Notes under the pieces: generated by a model
What the model was told of the DNA's origin: nothing
Seen by the model: only the letters and a program-made list of their open reading frames with translations
Database searches by the model: none
Position numbers and translations under genes: made by a program
Shown here: positions 8,431-17,325 of the stretch, piece after piece
Layout of the letters: the number at the start of each line of letters is the position of its first letter
Numbering within the stretch: position 1 is the stretch's first letter
NCBI RefSeq assembly: GCF_947039605.1
Contig: NZ_CAMQZG010000030.1
Coordinates: 1 to 40,953 of the forward strand
Length of the DNA: 40,953 bases
Direction of reading: 5' to 3'
Source of the DNA: an uncultured Clostridium sp.
GTDB lineage: Bacteria > Bacillota > Clostridia > Clostridiales > Clostridiaceae

Positions 8431-9612
8431 ATGTTTTCAAAAATATTAATAAAAAAATTCGTCGAAAATAATGAGAATTATAAAGACGAAAAAGTAAGAA
8501 GTTCTTATGGATATCTTGCTAGTGTGATTGGAATAATTTCTAATCTAATTTTATTTGTTATTAAATTTGTTATCGGTTTTATAACTGGAAGTATAGCAAT
8601 AACTGCTGATGCTTTTAATAACTTATCAGATGTATTATCATCTATAATAACAATCGTTGGATTTAAATTAGCTCAAGCTCCACCTGACAAAGAGCATCCT
8701 TTTGGGCATGGAAGAATGGAGTATATATCTGCATTTATAATTTCTTTCATGGTAATGATTGTAGGATTTGAATTTCTTAAAACATCTATAGAAAGAATTC
8801 TTAATCCTTCTATAGTTAAATTTGCTTTACTACCTTTTATACTTTTAATAATTACAATATTCGTAAAGCTTTGGCTCGGATATTTTAATACAAGTATAGG
8901 TAAAAAAATAAATTCTAGTGCAATAAAAGCTACTGGTATGGATGCTTTTGGTGATGTTTTTGCATCAACTTGCGTCGCTATTTCATTTTTAGCAGTTAAA
9001 TTTACAACAGTGCCTGTTGATGCTTATGTCGGTGGTCTTGTTTCATTCTTCATAATTTATGCTGGACTTTCACTTTTAAAAGAAACTATTAGTTCGCTTT
9101 TAGGTGAAGCACCAGACCCTGAATTTGTAGAACAAATAACAAATGAACTTATGGAATATAATAACTTTATTGCTATTCATGATTTAATGATTCATAACTA
9201 TGGTGTTGGGAATACAGTCGCTTCTGTTCATGTAGAATTTCCTGCAGATGTTAATATAATAGATATGCATAATACTATAGATCAAGCTGAAAGAGAAATC
9301 TCTGAAAAACATAAACTGTTATTAACAATTCATATGGATCCTATTTATATTGCAAAAGGTGAAACTGTAATAGTTAAGGACAAGCTTCTTAAAATGATTG
9401 AATACAATCCCTTATTAAAATCAATGCATGATTTTAGAATTATTGAAAAAAAAGATTCTATAGATTTAAGATTTGATATCGTGGTTCATTTTGCTAAATC
9501 TAAAAATATAATGAGTGATGATGAAATTATTAACTCTATTAAAAATACTATAAAAGCTGAACATCCAAAATATAATTGTATAATTACTCTTGATAGAGAC
9601 TATACTGAATAA
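8431..9612 (+). CDS. Cation diffusion facilitator (metal cation exporter), 393 aa
   Basis: Six membrane segments in the first 220 residues and a long cytoplasmic C-terminal part mark a CDF transporter, which exports divalent metal ions in exchange for protons. The metal site reads D60-x-x-x-N64 in TM2 (TADAFNNLSD) and D171-x-x-x-D175 in TM5 (GMDAFGDVF). The absence of histidine in both suggests manganese or another non-zinc metal rather than zinc; this is inference. The C-terminal domain is followed by about 90 extra residues that look like a second cytoplasmic module. GGAGG lies seven bases before the ATG. A strong terminator follows. Confidence 0.9.
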   Translation: MFSKILIKKFVENNENYKDEKVRSSYGYLASVIGIISNLILFVIKFVIGFITGSIAITADAFNNLSDVLSSIITIVGFKLAQAPPDKEHPFGHGRMEYISAFIISFMVMIVGFEFLKTSIERILNPSIVKFALLPFILLIITIFVKLWLGYFNTSIGKKINSSAIKATGMDAFGDVFASTCVAISFLAVKFTTVPVDAYVGGLVSFFIIYAGLSLLKETISSLLGEAPDPEFVEQITNELMEYNNFIAIHDLMIHNYGVGNTVASVHVEFPADVNIIDMHNTIDQAEREISEKHKLLLTIHMDPIYIAKGETVIVKDKLLKMIEYNPLLKSMHDFRIIEKKDSIDLRFDIVVHFAKSKNIMSDDEIINSIKNTIKAEHPKYNCIITLDRDYTE

Positions 9613-9717
9613 AATCTTTCTTTTTTACCCATACTATTAAATGTAGGGTATAGCTATTAACTAAGAATACTAGCTATCATAAAAACATTTATAACACGGC
9701 ATAGATGTTTTAAAGGA

Positions 9718-9748
9718 ACTCTCCTAATATACTATTAGGAGAGTTTTT
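9718..9748 (+). terminator. Terminator of the cation efflux gene
   Basis: AACTCTCCTAAT and ATTAGGAGAGTT pair perfectly around a short loop and are followed by a T run. It lies about 105 bases after the stop codon. Confidence 0.9.
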
Positions 9749-9887
9749 TATTTTTATATTAGATTTTGTAAGTTTATATAACTATTATATAGAATTACAT
9801 CCAAGTAGTATTTATGTTTCTTATTTCTCTTTAATACAACTTTGTTATATAATATACTTAAATTTCAAACAAAGGATACAAAAAAAA

Positions 9888-10472
9888 ATGAATAATAAAC
9901 AAAAGAAAACAACTCATCGAAGAACTCGTTTTAATTTTTTTAAATTTTTAAGAAATATGACTATTCTTGCAATAATTATATTTGCTGGCTATTGGGTGAT
10001 TAGTGCTTTATTTACATCTACTGAAAAACCACTCCCTAAGGTTGTAACTGCACCAACAAAAATCAGTTTACCTAAGCCGGTAGCTATAAATCCAGTTCAA
10101 GAATATAAAGCTAAACAAGATAAAATTATAAATAGTATCTTTAGATTTAATGAAAATCTTTATATGTCTATGAATAATAATAATGTTGTGAATTTATATC
10201 CTGATTCTCAAAATGCAGTCACTGCTTTAAATGATAATTTAAGCTCTTCTGCTAGCAAACTTCAGTCATCTGATGTGCGTGCTGAATCATTATTTTTAAG
10301 TGAATTAACTCTTAAAAATAATGCTTACATAAATGCAGTTATTGCTTACAACAAAGAAGCTTTAGTAAAGGTTCCAAATCCTAAAAATTTAAAAGCACTT
10401 AATATTACAGTTCAGAAGTCTTATAATGATATAAATACTTTTATGAACAAAAATTTATCATTATTTAAATAA
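9888..10472 (+). CDS. Membrane-anchored protein of unknown function, 194 aa
   Basis: A basic N-terminus (KKTTHRRTRF) is followed by one membrane segment at about residues 24-46, then a proline-rich stretch and a helical domain with two Asn-rich heptad-like regions. The topology suggests that about 145 residues face outside. I do not recognise the family. A TATAAT (9848-9853) lies 34 bases upstream; the ribosome binding site AAAGGA is weak. It converges with the next gene over a shared terminator. Confidence 0.7.
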   Translation: MNNKQKKTTHRRTRFNFFKFLRNMTILAIIIFAGYWVISALFTSTEKPLPKVVTAPTKISLPKPVAINPVQEYKAKQDKIINSIFRFNENLYMSMNNNNVVNLYPDSQNAVTALNDNLSSSASKLQSSDVRAESLFLSELTLKNNAYINAVIAYNKEALVKVPNPKNLKALNITVQKSYNDINTFMNKNLSLFK

Positions 10473-10475
10473 GTA

Positions 10476-10504
10476 AAAAATGCAGGGTATACCCCTGCAT
10501 TTTC
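10476..10504. terminator. Bidirectional terminator between convergent genes
   Basis: AAATGCAGGG and CCCTGCATTT form a 10-bp stem around a five-base loop, with A and T runs on the two flanks. Confidence 0.88.
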
Positions 10505-11245
10505 TTATTTATTTGATTTATCAATTCCTACAAGATGTATCCCACTAACTCCATTTACGTTAATAGAATCGCCATTTGCCAATGTTAGTTTTATATTTTG
10601 AGAACCCTGATTATTTAAAATTTGGCTGAATAATGGTATCCCAATGGGGTTATTTACAGATACCATCCCACTGCTTGATGGTATCTCCATAATATAATCC
10701 CCTTGCTTTATATCAACTCCAACTTCATATGTCCCTGTGCTTAAAACAGTTTTAAAATCTCTTTTATATGGGCTAAATTTAACACTACTCATCCCTGTTA
10801 TCTCAAGTGTGTCTCCTTCCTTTAATAAAAAGATAGATTTTAGAGGAATAGAACCACCTTTATCAACTACATCTGTTTCTTGTATTTTTTCATTTTTACT
10901 ATTATATACACTTATTTTCCCAGATTTTAATGTTTGCACAATATAAAATCCTTGCTCAATTTCTTTTCCTACTGCATACTTTCCTGAATTTAAAGTGACC
11001 GCTTTTGCTTTTGAATTATCTATATTTCCATCATCATTAGTTATATTTTGTACTACTACAGTTGAACTTCTCATTATAGGATTTACTAATCTTGCCTCTG
11101 CCTGTTCCTTAATATCTGTTACCATATACGACATAGCTATTCCTATAGATAAAAGTATTATAAGTATTACTACTAAAATCCAAAACCATACCCTTTTATA
11201 AAAAGGTCTTTTCCCATAACCTAAATTATCAAATTCATCACTCAT
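10505..11245 (-). CDS. Single-pass membrane protein with two G-Y-VG repeats, 246 aa
   Basis: A short cytoplasmic tail with aromatic and basic residues precedes one membrane segment (about 19-41). The outer part holds two copies of a motif: GKYAVGKEIEQGFY (88-101) and GTYEVGVDIKQGDY (171-184). Each is followed by about 60 residues rich in beta strand, so the protein looks like two related beta domains. Similar GxYxVGxDIxxGxY motifs occur in uncharacterised surface and lipoproteins of Gram-positive bacteria; the function is unknown. It starts 59 bases after the isochorismatase-like gene with no terminator between, so it may be the last gene of a three-gene operon. Confidence 0.75.
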   Translation of the reverse strand: MSDEFDNLGYGKRPFYKRVWFWILVVILIILLSIGIAMSYMVTDIKEQAEARLVNPIMRSSTVVVQNITNDDGNIDNSKAKAVTLNSGKYAVGKEIEQGFYIVQTLKSGKISVYNSKNEKIQETDVVDKGGSIPLKSIFLLKEGDTLEITGMSSVKFSPYKRDFKTVLSTGTYEVGVDIKQGDYIMEIPSSSGMVSVNNPIGIPLFSQILNNQGSQNIKLTLANGDSINVNGVSGIHLVGIDKSNK

Positions 11246-11304
11246 AAAACTCTCCTTTTCATCTATTTTATCCTTAGTTTTAATATACCCAATTTTTATA
11301 ATAA

Positions 11305-11874
11305 TTATTTAAAATATTCTAAAATCTCCTCTGTAGTTCTAATTCTTCCTATTCTAGGAAATATATTTTTCAAAACATATGTATTTTCTTCTACTGAAAG
11401 ACCTGTCATTGCATCTGATACAAATATTTGATTAAATCCTCTTTGATAAGCTTCTCTAGCTGTTGTATCAACTCCTATGCCTGTTGCTATCCCACAAAGA
11501 ACTATTGTATCTATACCTCTTCTTCTTAGTTGAAGTTCAAGTTCTGTTCCATAAAAAGCTCCCCATTGTCTTTTAGTTATAACTTTTACACCTTCTATTT
11601 GTGCAAGTTCTGGAACTAATACATCCCATCCCTCTTTATATGGAGATGTAGCATAGCTATCTAATGCTGGTTTTAACCCATCTTTTCCATCAGATGTAAC
11701 TCTAACTAAAAATACTTCACCACCATTTTTTCTAAAAGCTTTTACCATCTTAGCTGATTTTTCAATAACCTGTGCTCCACTATATGGTGCTAATCCCTCT
11801 CTTCTTGCAATTCCTTCTTGCAAATCAATTACTACCATTGCAGTTTTGTTGATATTAATAATATTATTTTCCAT
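11305..11874 (-). CDS. Isochorismatase-family hydrolase lacking the catalytic cysteine, 189 aa
   Basis: The fold signatures are clear: Asp17 in VVIDLQEG, Lys101 in TKRQWGAF, and [17 protein letters not shown] around residue 134. In cysteine hydrolases of this superfamily the nucleophile Cys occupies the position that is Gly134 here. Established isochorismatases (EntB, PhzD) also have Gly at this place, so the protein may act on a vinyl ether or be a non-amidase member. No siderophore or phenazine genes are nearby, so the substrate is open. The ATG follows GGAGG, and the gene lies 12 bases after the 339-aa protein gene, indicating cotranscription. Confidence 0.85.
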   Translation of the reverse strand: MENNIININKTAMVVIDLQEGIARREGLAPYSGAQVIEKSAKMVKAFRKNGGEVFLVRVTSDGKDGLKPALDSYATSPYKEGWDVLVPELAQIEGVKVITKRQWGAFYGTELELQLRRRGIDTIVLCGIATGIGVDTTAREAYQRGFNQIFVSDAMTGLSVEENTYVLKNIFPRIGRIRTTEEILEYFK

Positions 11875-11886
11875 TATAATTCCTCC

Positions 11887-12906
11887 TTAGTTTTCTCTTA
11901 AATCTTTTGATGTTACCCATCCATAAATCCCATCTACATTTACATAATAATATTTGCTATTATTTATATTTTCCATAGAATTTAAAATATAAATTTTCTT
12001 TTCTTTAAAACTTTGATAAATAATTTCTGAATATTCACTAGGATATTGTCTTAATGAAACAAATGATTTCATCTCTCGAGTTTTATTTATCTCATCTATT
12101 TTTTTTGCAGTTAATTCTGCTATAATTCCATTTTGATCTACACTAACCCAACCTTTATCAGTATTAATATTATCTCCTATAATATTGCTAACATTCGCAT
12201 TAAATAAAACCGCTTTGCTTTTATCAAATGGAATATAGTTATTTTGATATAAATCAAATTTTGCATCTACTGTTGGGTCAAGATTATAGTTAGATTTAAT
12301 AGGTCCTTCAACTAAATAATCTTTATATATAGTTCCTTCTACAGTTATGTAAAAATACTTTGTCCCTCTTGGTATTAAAACTCCATTGTTTGTGAGATTT
12401 CCCTCTAATTTTTGATAACTTTCTGGCTTTGGTGCCGTATTATTACCCATAATATAATGCAAACTCTCACTACTATTCCAAACTAAATTTTTCTCATCTT
12501 TAGTTTTTGTAATAAGGTCAAACTTTGCAACAAGATTTCCATTTTCTATATTTGTATTATTTATAATAATTTTTCCAGAACACATCATATATTTTCCTGT
12601 TAATTGCTTATCAAAAATATCTTTATATTGATTGTATACTGCCTGATTATCTTTAACATAAATCTCTAAATTATACGACTTATAAACTTTATGTAATCCT
12701 AAACTTGCTAACTTTGTTTCTTCTACTTGTTTTTGTTGTTGCTTTTCCTTTTGTAATTTTTCTTTTACACTTTCAGTTTTAATATTATTAAGCTTATTTT
12801 TATTACTACTTATACTTTCATTTATTTTATTAAATTTAAGATAAATAAATGCACTACCTATAACTATTAAAATAGAAATTATAATTGCCACAATTATTTT
12901 TTTCAT
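11887..12906 (-). CDS. Membrane-anchored protein with a C-terminal SH3-like domain, 339 aa
   Basis: One N-terminal membrane segment (about 4-24) is followed by a charged helical linker rich in Lys, Glu and Gln (about 30-68), a long beta-rich outer region, and a C-terminal SH3-like segment of about 60 residues ending in YYYVNVDGIYGWVTSKDL. This is the wall-binding type of SH3 seen in the amidase of this window, but in a lone copy. I do not recognise the central region. It is the first gene of a likely operon with the isochorismatase-like gene. Confidence 0.75.
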   Translation of the reverse strand: MKKIIVAIIISILIVIGSAFIYLKFNKINESISSNKNKLNNIKTESVKEKLQKEKQQQKQVEETKLASLGLHKVYKSYNLEIYVKDNQAVYNQYKDIFDKQLTGKYMMCSGKIIINNTNIENGNLVAKFDLITKTKDEKNLVWNSSESLHYIMGNNTAPKPESYQKLEGNLTNNGVLIPRGTKYFYITVEGTIYKDYLVEGPIKSNYNLDPTVDAKFDLYQNNYIPFDKSKAVLFNANVSNIIGDNINTDKGWVSVDQNGIIAELTAKKIDEINKTREMKSFVSLRQYPSEYSEIIYQSFKEKKIYILNSMENINNSKYYYVNVDGIYGWVTSKDLREN

Positions 12907-12923
12907 ATTTATTCTCCTTAACC

Positions 12924-12973
12924 TAAAAAAAGAAGAAGCTATAATTCCTCTACTTTAGATTATAACTTCTTCT
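12924..12973 (-). terminator. Terminator of the ABC exporter operon
   Basis: AAGAAGAAG-TATAAT and ATTATA-CTTCTTCTT form a 16-position stem with one mismatch. A T run follows on the minus strand. It separates the exporter operon from the 339-aa gene downstream. Confidence 0.85.
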
Positions 12974-13005
12974 TATTCATTATTGTTAACATTTTCCTAA
13001 CATTT

Positions 13006-14334
13006 TTACTCTTCATTAATTGTTTCAACAACATCTAGCTTTGCAGCTTTCCCTGCTGGGGCTATCCCTGCAAGTATTGAGACTATTATAGCTACAATAA
13101 ATCCTAGCAATACATTTGCTGGTGTTAAATTAACTATAAAATCTTTTCCTATATATATTAAATATTTATTTACGCCAAAGATTCCTACTATTGCAAGAAT
13201 ACAACCAACTATTCCTCCAACAGTTCCAAGAATTATTGATTGAGTTAAGAATATTAATCTAACATCACTCTTTCTTGCTCCTAGTGCTCTCATTATTCCT
13301 ATCCATTTTCTTTTTTCTTGAACTGTCATTGTCATAGTATTTACAAGCCCTACACTCGCAACTGCTATAACAATTATAGCTGCAATATCTAAAATAATAG
13401 TAATAAACCCTGTAAATACACTTGCTATTCCAACAACTTCACCAAGACTAAAAGTTGTATAGCCAAGAGTAGAATTTATTTGCTTATTAATTTCTGGTAT
13501 TACTTTTTGATTTGGAACATCAATAGTAACCATTGAATATGTAGGTTTTATCTCACTTGATGTTTTCCCCATATAATAAGCTGTTATTTCTTGTGTTACA
13601 CTACTTAAAGTTATTATATTACCTGGATAATAAGAGTTTGGTTCAGTATAAACTCCTTGAACTATTCCTTTTACTATCAAAGGTTTTCTAATCGGCATTC
13701 CTGGGATATCTGGCATTTTAACTGTGAAAGTTATTTCCTTACCTACTACTGACTTATAATCAGTAATTCCCATACCCTTTAGATAATCTTTACTTACAAG
13801 AAACTCATTAGCCTTTCCTGTTAAATCTTTTCCTGCTACAATTTTACCCTCTTGAGTATATTTATAATCTTTTGCATATCCAAGAATTAATGGACTTGTT
13901 CCATCTTCTTTAACTCCTGAAATTTTAACACTACTTGCTTTTGTAGCATTATATGCATTAAGATCTTTTACATTTTTAATTTTCATTACACTTGCAAGTG
14001 TTGCATTTGTAATTTTCTTTGAGTTATCCTCTTCTTTAGGATTTAATTGTTTATTTGCTGTATATGGTAAAAAACTCATTCCTTGGCTCATTTGCTGATT
14101 TACTGCCATATTCGATTTATCTGCATTATATTTCTCTGGTAGAACCATAACCTGCTCTAAATTACCAAAGCTTGATATAAATGTTGTTGCTGTTTTACTG
14201 ATAGTACCACCAAGTCCTTGCATAGACACAAGTAACATACTACCAACAGAAATTGCAATTATAGTAAGAATACTTCTAAGTTTTCTTCTACTAATATCTC
14301 TAGCTGCCATAGCTATTCCATCTGTTAATTTCAT
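13006..14334 (-). CDS. MacB-like ABC transporter permease (FtsX domain), 442 aa
   Basis: The layout is one N-terminal membrane segment (about 20-40), a large extracytoplasmic MacB-type periplasmic-core-like domain (about 45-300) and three C-terminal membrane segments in an FtsX domain, with the usual VxTMTMTVQEKRKxIGIMRALGA coupling region near residues 330-355. Such permeases couple ATP hydrolysis in the cytoplasm to movement of substrates already outside the membrane. It is the last gene of the exporter operon and pairs with the upstream permease to make a heterodimer (inference). Confidence 0.9.
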   Translation of the reverse strand: MKLTDGIAMAARDISRRKLRSILTIIAISVGSMLLVSMQGLGGTISKTATTFISSFGNLEQVMVLPEKYNADKSNMAVNQQMSQGMSFLPYTANKQLNPKEEDNSKKITNATLASVMKIKNVKDLNAYNATKASSVKISGVKEDGTSPLILGYAKDYKYTQEGKIVAGKDLTGKANEFLVSKDYLKGMGITDYKSVVGKEITFTVKMPDIPGMPIRKPLIVKGIVQGVYTEPNSYYPGNIITLSSVTQEITAYYMGKTSSEIKPTYSMVTIDVPNQKVIPEINKQINSTLGYTTFSLGEVVGIASVFTGFITIILDIAAIIVIAVASVGLVNTMTMTVQEKRKWIGIMRALGARKSDVRLIFLTQSIILGTVGGIVGCILAIVGIFGVNKYLIYIGKDFIVNLTPANVLLGFIVAIIVSILAGIAPAGKAAKLDVVETINEE

Positions 14335-14348
14335 AATACTGCTCCTCT

Positions 14349-15683
14349 CTACTGTCTTAATGATTCTACTGGGTCAAGTTTTGCTGCTCTTGATGCAGGG
14401 TAAACTCCTGCTAGAACTGAAACAACTATTGAAAATATTATTGTTGCAAGTATAAGCCACCAAGGTACATTGCTAAGTAGACTTACTCCCTGCCCTTGTT
14501 TTGTAAGCATATGAGCAATACCTATACTAATTACCTTAAATAAAACTACACTTATAATTGAACCAATAACTCCTCCAACAAGACCTATAGCCCCTGACTG
14601 AACAAGAAACATTGATTTTACATCTGAATTACTCGCTCCAACTGACTTCATAACTCCAATACTTTTTGTTCTTTCTGTTACTGCCATAATCATTGTATTA
14701 ATTATTCCTATAGCTGCAACTATTAAAACAATAATTCCAAGTATTGATAGAACTAAAATTATATTCCCAAAATTCTCATTAATACTATCTACTTTTTGTT
14801 TATCTGAAGTTGCTTGATAACCTATTTTTTGAACTGCTGCTTGAACACTAGCTACATTATTCATATTATTAGCCTCAACAACAACACCATTATAGCCATA
14901 GTCTTTCATAAATTGTGGATTGTATTGTAAGAATCCAGCTATATCACCTGCATTTTTAGCACTCATAACAAATTTATTACCATCTGGCATATACTTACTT
15001 TCTACACCTACAACCTTAAATTCTTTTGTCATTGGAGTAACTGGTTTTCCTTCTATATTATTTATTACAAAGCTTAAATTCTTTCCAACTATATCAGAAG
15101 GATTTGAAACACCTATATCTTTTAATAAAGATTGTCCAACTACAATTCCATTATCTACATTTTTAGAAATATTTTTTCCTGCTATAATTGCCTTAAAGTT
15201 TACATCCTTTGATGAACTTTTTGCATTTTTAACATCTGAATCAAAATATGTATCATAATTTGCATCATATCCTTTTATAGGGAAGTTTCCATAGTATACT
15301 TTATTATCTATTTTAATTTCTGCAAGACTTGCATTGATATATGCTTGTATACCTTGAACATCTTTAACTTTTGCAATCTCTGCTAAACTATTTTCATTTA
15401 ATGCTTTAAAATTATTTTTTATCCAAAGAGGCATATCTTTTGCCATTTCTTTTGGATTAGTTGGCATAACTGCATCTGCTTTTAAAGCTTGAACTGTTAC
15501 ATTTTTTGTGCTTCCACCACTATTTACAGTGTCAACTAAAAATCCTTTTATCATCATCCCAAGCGAAACCATTAATATAATAAGAATAGCCCCGACAGTA
15601 ATTCCAAGTGAAGTTAAAAAAGTTCTTTTCTTTCTTCTGTTTAAATCTCTAAAAGCCATTGAAAGATTATCAGAAATTTTCAT
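14349..15683 (-). CDS. MacB-like ABC transporter permease (FtsX domain), 444 aa
   Basis: The same layout as its neighbour: N-terminal membrane segment, large outer domain, three C-terminal membrane segments. The coupling region holds AVTERTKSIGVMKSVGAS. Sequence similarity to the other permease is clear in the N-terminal 45 residues and in the FtsX part, so the two are old paralogues. An AAGGAG site overlaps the end of the ATPase gene and leads into the ATG; only one base separates the two genes. Confidence 0.9.
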   Translation of the reverse strand: MKISDNLSMAFRDLNRRKKRTFLTSLGITVGAILIILMVSLGMMIKGFLVDTVNSGGSTKNVTVQALKADAVMPTNPKEMAKDMPLWIKNNFKALNENSLAEIAKVKDVQGIQAYINASLAEIKIDNKVYYGNFPIKGYDANYDTYFDSDVKNAKSSSKDVNFKAIIAGKNISKNVDNGIVVGQSLLKDIGVSNPSDIVGKNLSFVINNIEGKPVTPMTKEFKVVGVESKYMPDGNKFVMSAKNAGDIAGFLQYNPQFMKDYGYNGVVVEANNMNNVASVQAAVQKIGYQATSDKQKVDSINENFGNIILVLSILGIIVLIVAAIGIINTMIMAVTERTKSIGVMKSVGASNSDVKSMFLVQSGAIGLVGGVIGSIISVVLFKVISIGIAHMLTKQGQGVSLLSNVPWWLILATIIFSIVVSVLAGVYPASRAAKLDPVESLRQ

Positions 15684-15684
15684 T

Positions 15685-16371
15685 TTACTTCACTCCTTCA
15701 TTTGCAGAGTCATGAGTTATATTACCATCTCTAATATGAACAATTCTTCTAGCTTTTTCAGCCTCTTCTGGGTTATGAGTAACCATAATAAATGTATATC
15801 CCTTATCATTTAAATCATGGAATAACTTCATTATATTTTCACCAGTTTTAGAATCAAGATTCCCAGTTGGCTCATCAGCAAATATTATCTTTGGGTCGTT
15901 AACAAGCGCTCTAGCAATAGAAACTCTTTGTCTTTGTCCCCCTGACATTTCACTTGGTTTATGCTTTGCAAGTTTACCTAGTTCAACTTTTTCAAGCGCT
16001 GCCATAGCCTTCTTCTTTCGTTCTGATTTTCCCATTCCTGAAAAAATTAATGGCATCATAACATTTTCTAAAGCTGTCTGAGTATTCTCTAAATTGAATG
16101 CTTGGAATACAAATCCAATCTCCTCATTTCTAAATCTAGCCATTTCTTTATCTTTATGACTTGATATATCTTTTCCATCAAATAGGACTTGCCCACTAGT
16201 AGGTGTATCAAGTCCTCCTATAATATGCATCATAGTAGACTTCCCTGACCCTGATGGTCCTATTATTGCTAAAAACTCCCCATCCTCTATTTTCAAAGAT
16301 ACATTATTTAAAGCTACTATTGTTTCTTTTCCCATTTGATACTTTTTAATTATATTTTTAACTTCTATCAA
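15685..16371 (-). CDS. ABC transporter ATP-binding protein, MacB/LolD type, 228 aa
   Basis: All nucleotide-binding motifs are intact: Walker A GPSGSGKST (38-46), Q-loop VFQAFNLE, signature MSGGQRQR, Walker B IIFADEPTGNLD and the switch His in VTHNPE. The short form and the ADEPTGNLDS sequence place it in the MacB/LolD/FtsE group that works with FtsX-type permeases. The ATG follows AAGGAGG. A likely promoter (TATAAT at 16393-16398 on the minus strand) suggests that it can be transcribed separately from the gene upstream. Confidence 0.94.
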   Translation of the reverse strand: MIEVKNIIKKYQMGKETIVALNNVSLKIEDGEFLAIIGPSGSGKSTMMHIIGGLDTPTSGQVLFDGKDISSHKDKEMARFRNEEIGFVFQAFNLENTQTALENVMMPLIFSGMGKSERKKKAMAALEKVELGKLAKHKPSEMSGGQRQRVSIARALVNDPKIIFADEPTGNLDSKTGENIMKLFHDLNDKGYTFIMVTHNPEEAEKARRIVHIRDGNITHDSANEGVK

Positions 16372-16392
16372 ATCTCTTTCCTCCTTGATCTA

Positions 16393-16437
16393 ATTATATT
16401 ACACATAAACTTATATGTAAGAAACTTAGTTTATGTG
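16393..16437 (-). promoter_or_regulatory. Promoter and inverted repeat before the ABC exporter genes
   Basis: On the minus strand TATAAT (16393-16398) is preceded by AGTTTATGTG inside the spacer. This half pairs with CACATAAACT, 16 bases away (arms 16402-16411 and 16428-16437), one arm overlapping the end of the upstream gene. A 10-bp inverted repeat over a promoter is a typical operator arrangement; the TetR protein encoded upstream is the natural candidate to bind it. This is inference. Confidence 0.4.
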
Positions 16438-17250
16438 ATTGACAGTTATAATGTTTTGAACTATTTCATACAACTTATTAAAATTATTTTCTTTTTTACT
16501 AATCTTTTTATCTAAGCTGCAAAGTTTATCTATATTATAAAACTTTTTTGCACTCTCATTTGAACTTATCATAATAATATTATCAACAATTCTCTTTGAA
16601 ACTACTTCTGGCTTTTTAGAAATCATACGAATCCAAAAACTTGATTTTTCTCCCTGCTCATTATTAGTATCAACCATTCCTGGATTTACAAAGATACTAG
16701 GTACTTTAATTATTTCTCTATCATTTAAGAAATAATTAAAATAAGCACTTCCTGTATAAGCTGAAAGTAATGACTTCATTCCTGAAATTCCATCTACCTT
16801 TAAATTTTTTTCATTTATTTTTTGCAAAAGTCTTGCATCACCTATATGAACTATTTTACCCTCTTTAGATGTCAATAAAATATCTTCAAATTCTTTTATA
16901 AATAAATATCTTGAAATACATCCTACCATAAATATATTGTTATAACCTTCATTAGTTAAATCCGCTATTTTCCTTGGTCTAATATTTGCATTTAAAATTA
17001 ATAAATCTAGCTGTTTATACAAACTTTTATATTCACATACAAACTTTTTGTTTTCTTCTATTGATTCTAAGTCAACAATAAATAATTTATGTATTCCTTT
17101 AGGATTAATATTTTCTAATTCATCTATAACTTTTTGCCCTTGTTCTTTATTTCTTCCAACTATATGCACTTCATAATCAGCTCTTGCAAAATCAACTGCC
17201 ATAGCTTTTCCAATTCCTCTTGTTCCACCAGTAATAAGCACTCTTTTCAT
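16426..17250 (-). CDS. Short-chain dehydrogenase-like protein with a degraded active site, 274 aa
   Basis: The N-terminal Rossmann signature is intact (TGGTRGIGK, 7-15; VGRN, 31-34; VDL, 59-61), and LNANI (86-90) replaces the usual NAG. The catalytic region reads SAYTGSAYF: Tyr165 is kept, but the YxxxK lysine is Ala169. The strand that normally carries the catalytic serine reads IVHIGDA. NPGMVDT (189-195) is retained. Nucleotide binding is therefore likely, while ordinary oxidoreductase activity is doubtful. The gene lies between a TetR gene and an ABC exporter, all on one strand. GAGGTG precedes the ATG. Confidence 0.85.
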   Translation of the reverse strand: MKRVLITGGTRGIGKAMAVDFARADYEVHIVGRNKEQGQKVIDELENINPKGIHKLFIVDLESIEENKKFVCEYKSLYKQLDLLILNANIRPRKIADLTNEGYNNIFMVGCISRYLFIKEFEDILLTSKEGKIVHIGDARLLQKINEKNLKVDGISGMKSLLSAYTGSAYFNYFLNDREIIKVPSIFVNPGMVDTNNEQGEKSSFWIRMISKKPEVVSKRIVDNIIMISSNESAKKFYNIDKLCSLDKKISKKENNFNKLYEIVQNIITVNHIN

Positions 17251-17297
17251 TCCTAATCACCTCTGCTATTAGTGTACAAAAATAAGCCCGCCCCTAC

Positions 17298-17325
17298 AAT
17301 ATACAGTTTTCTATTTTTGTATATT
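17298..17325. promoter_or_regulatory. 8-bp inverted repeat between the TetR and dehydrogenase-like genes
   Basis: AATATACA (17298-17305) and TGTATATT (17318-17325) form a perfect inverted repeat with a 12-base spacer, overlapping the TetR stop codon and about 50 bases before the next start. It could be an operator; no T run makes it a terminator. Confidence 0.3.

Noticed and set aside
9627-9695. Imperfect inverted repeats (TACCC/GGGTA and ATAGCTAT/AGCTAT) after the cation efflux gene
   Set aside because: Short arms with large loops and no T run; the real terminator lies right after them at 9718.
14920-15258. 112-codon plus-strand open frame inside the permease gene
   Set aside because: Opposite-strand shadow of the outer domain of the permease; composition is that of a reverse complement.
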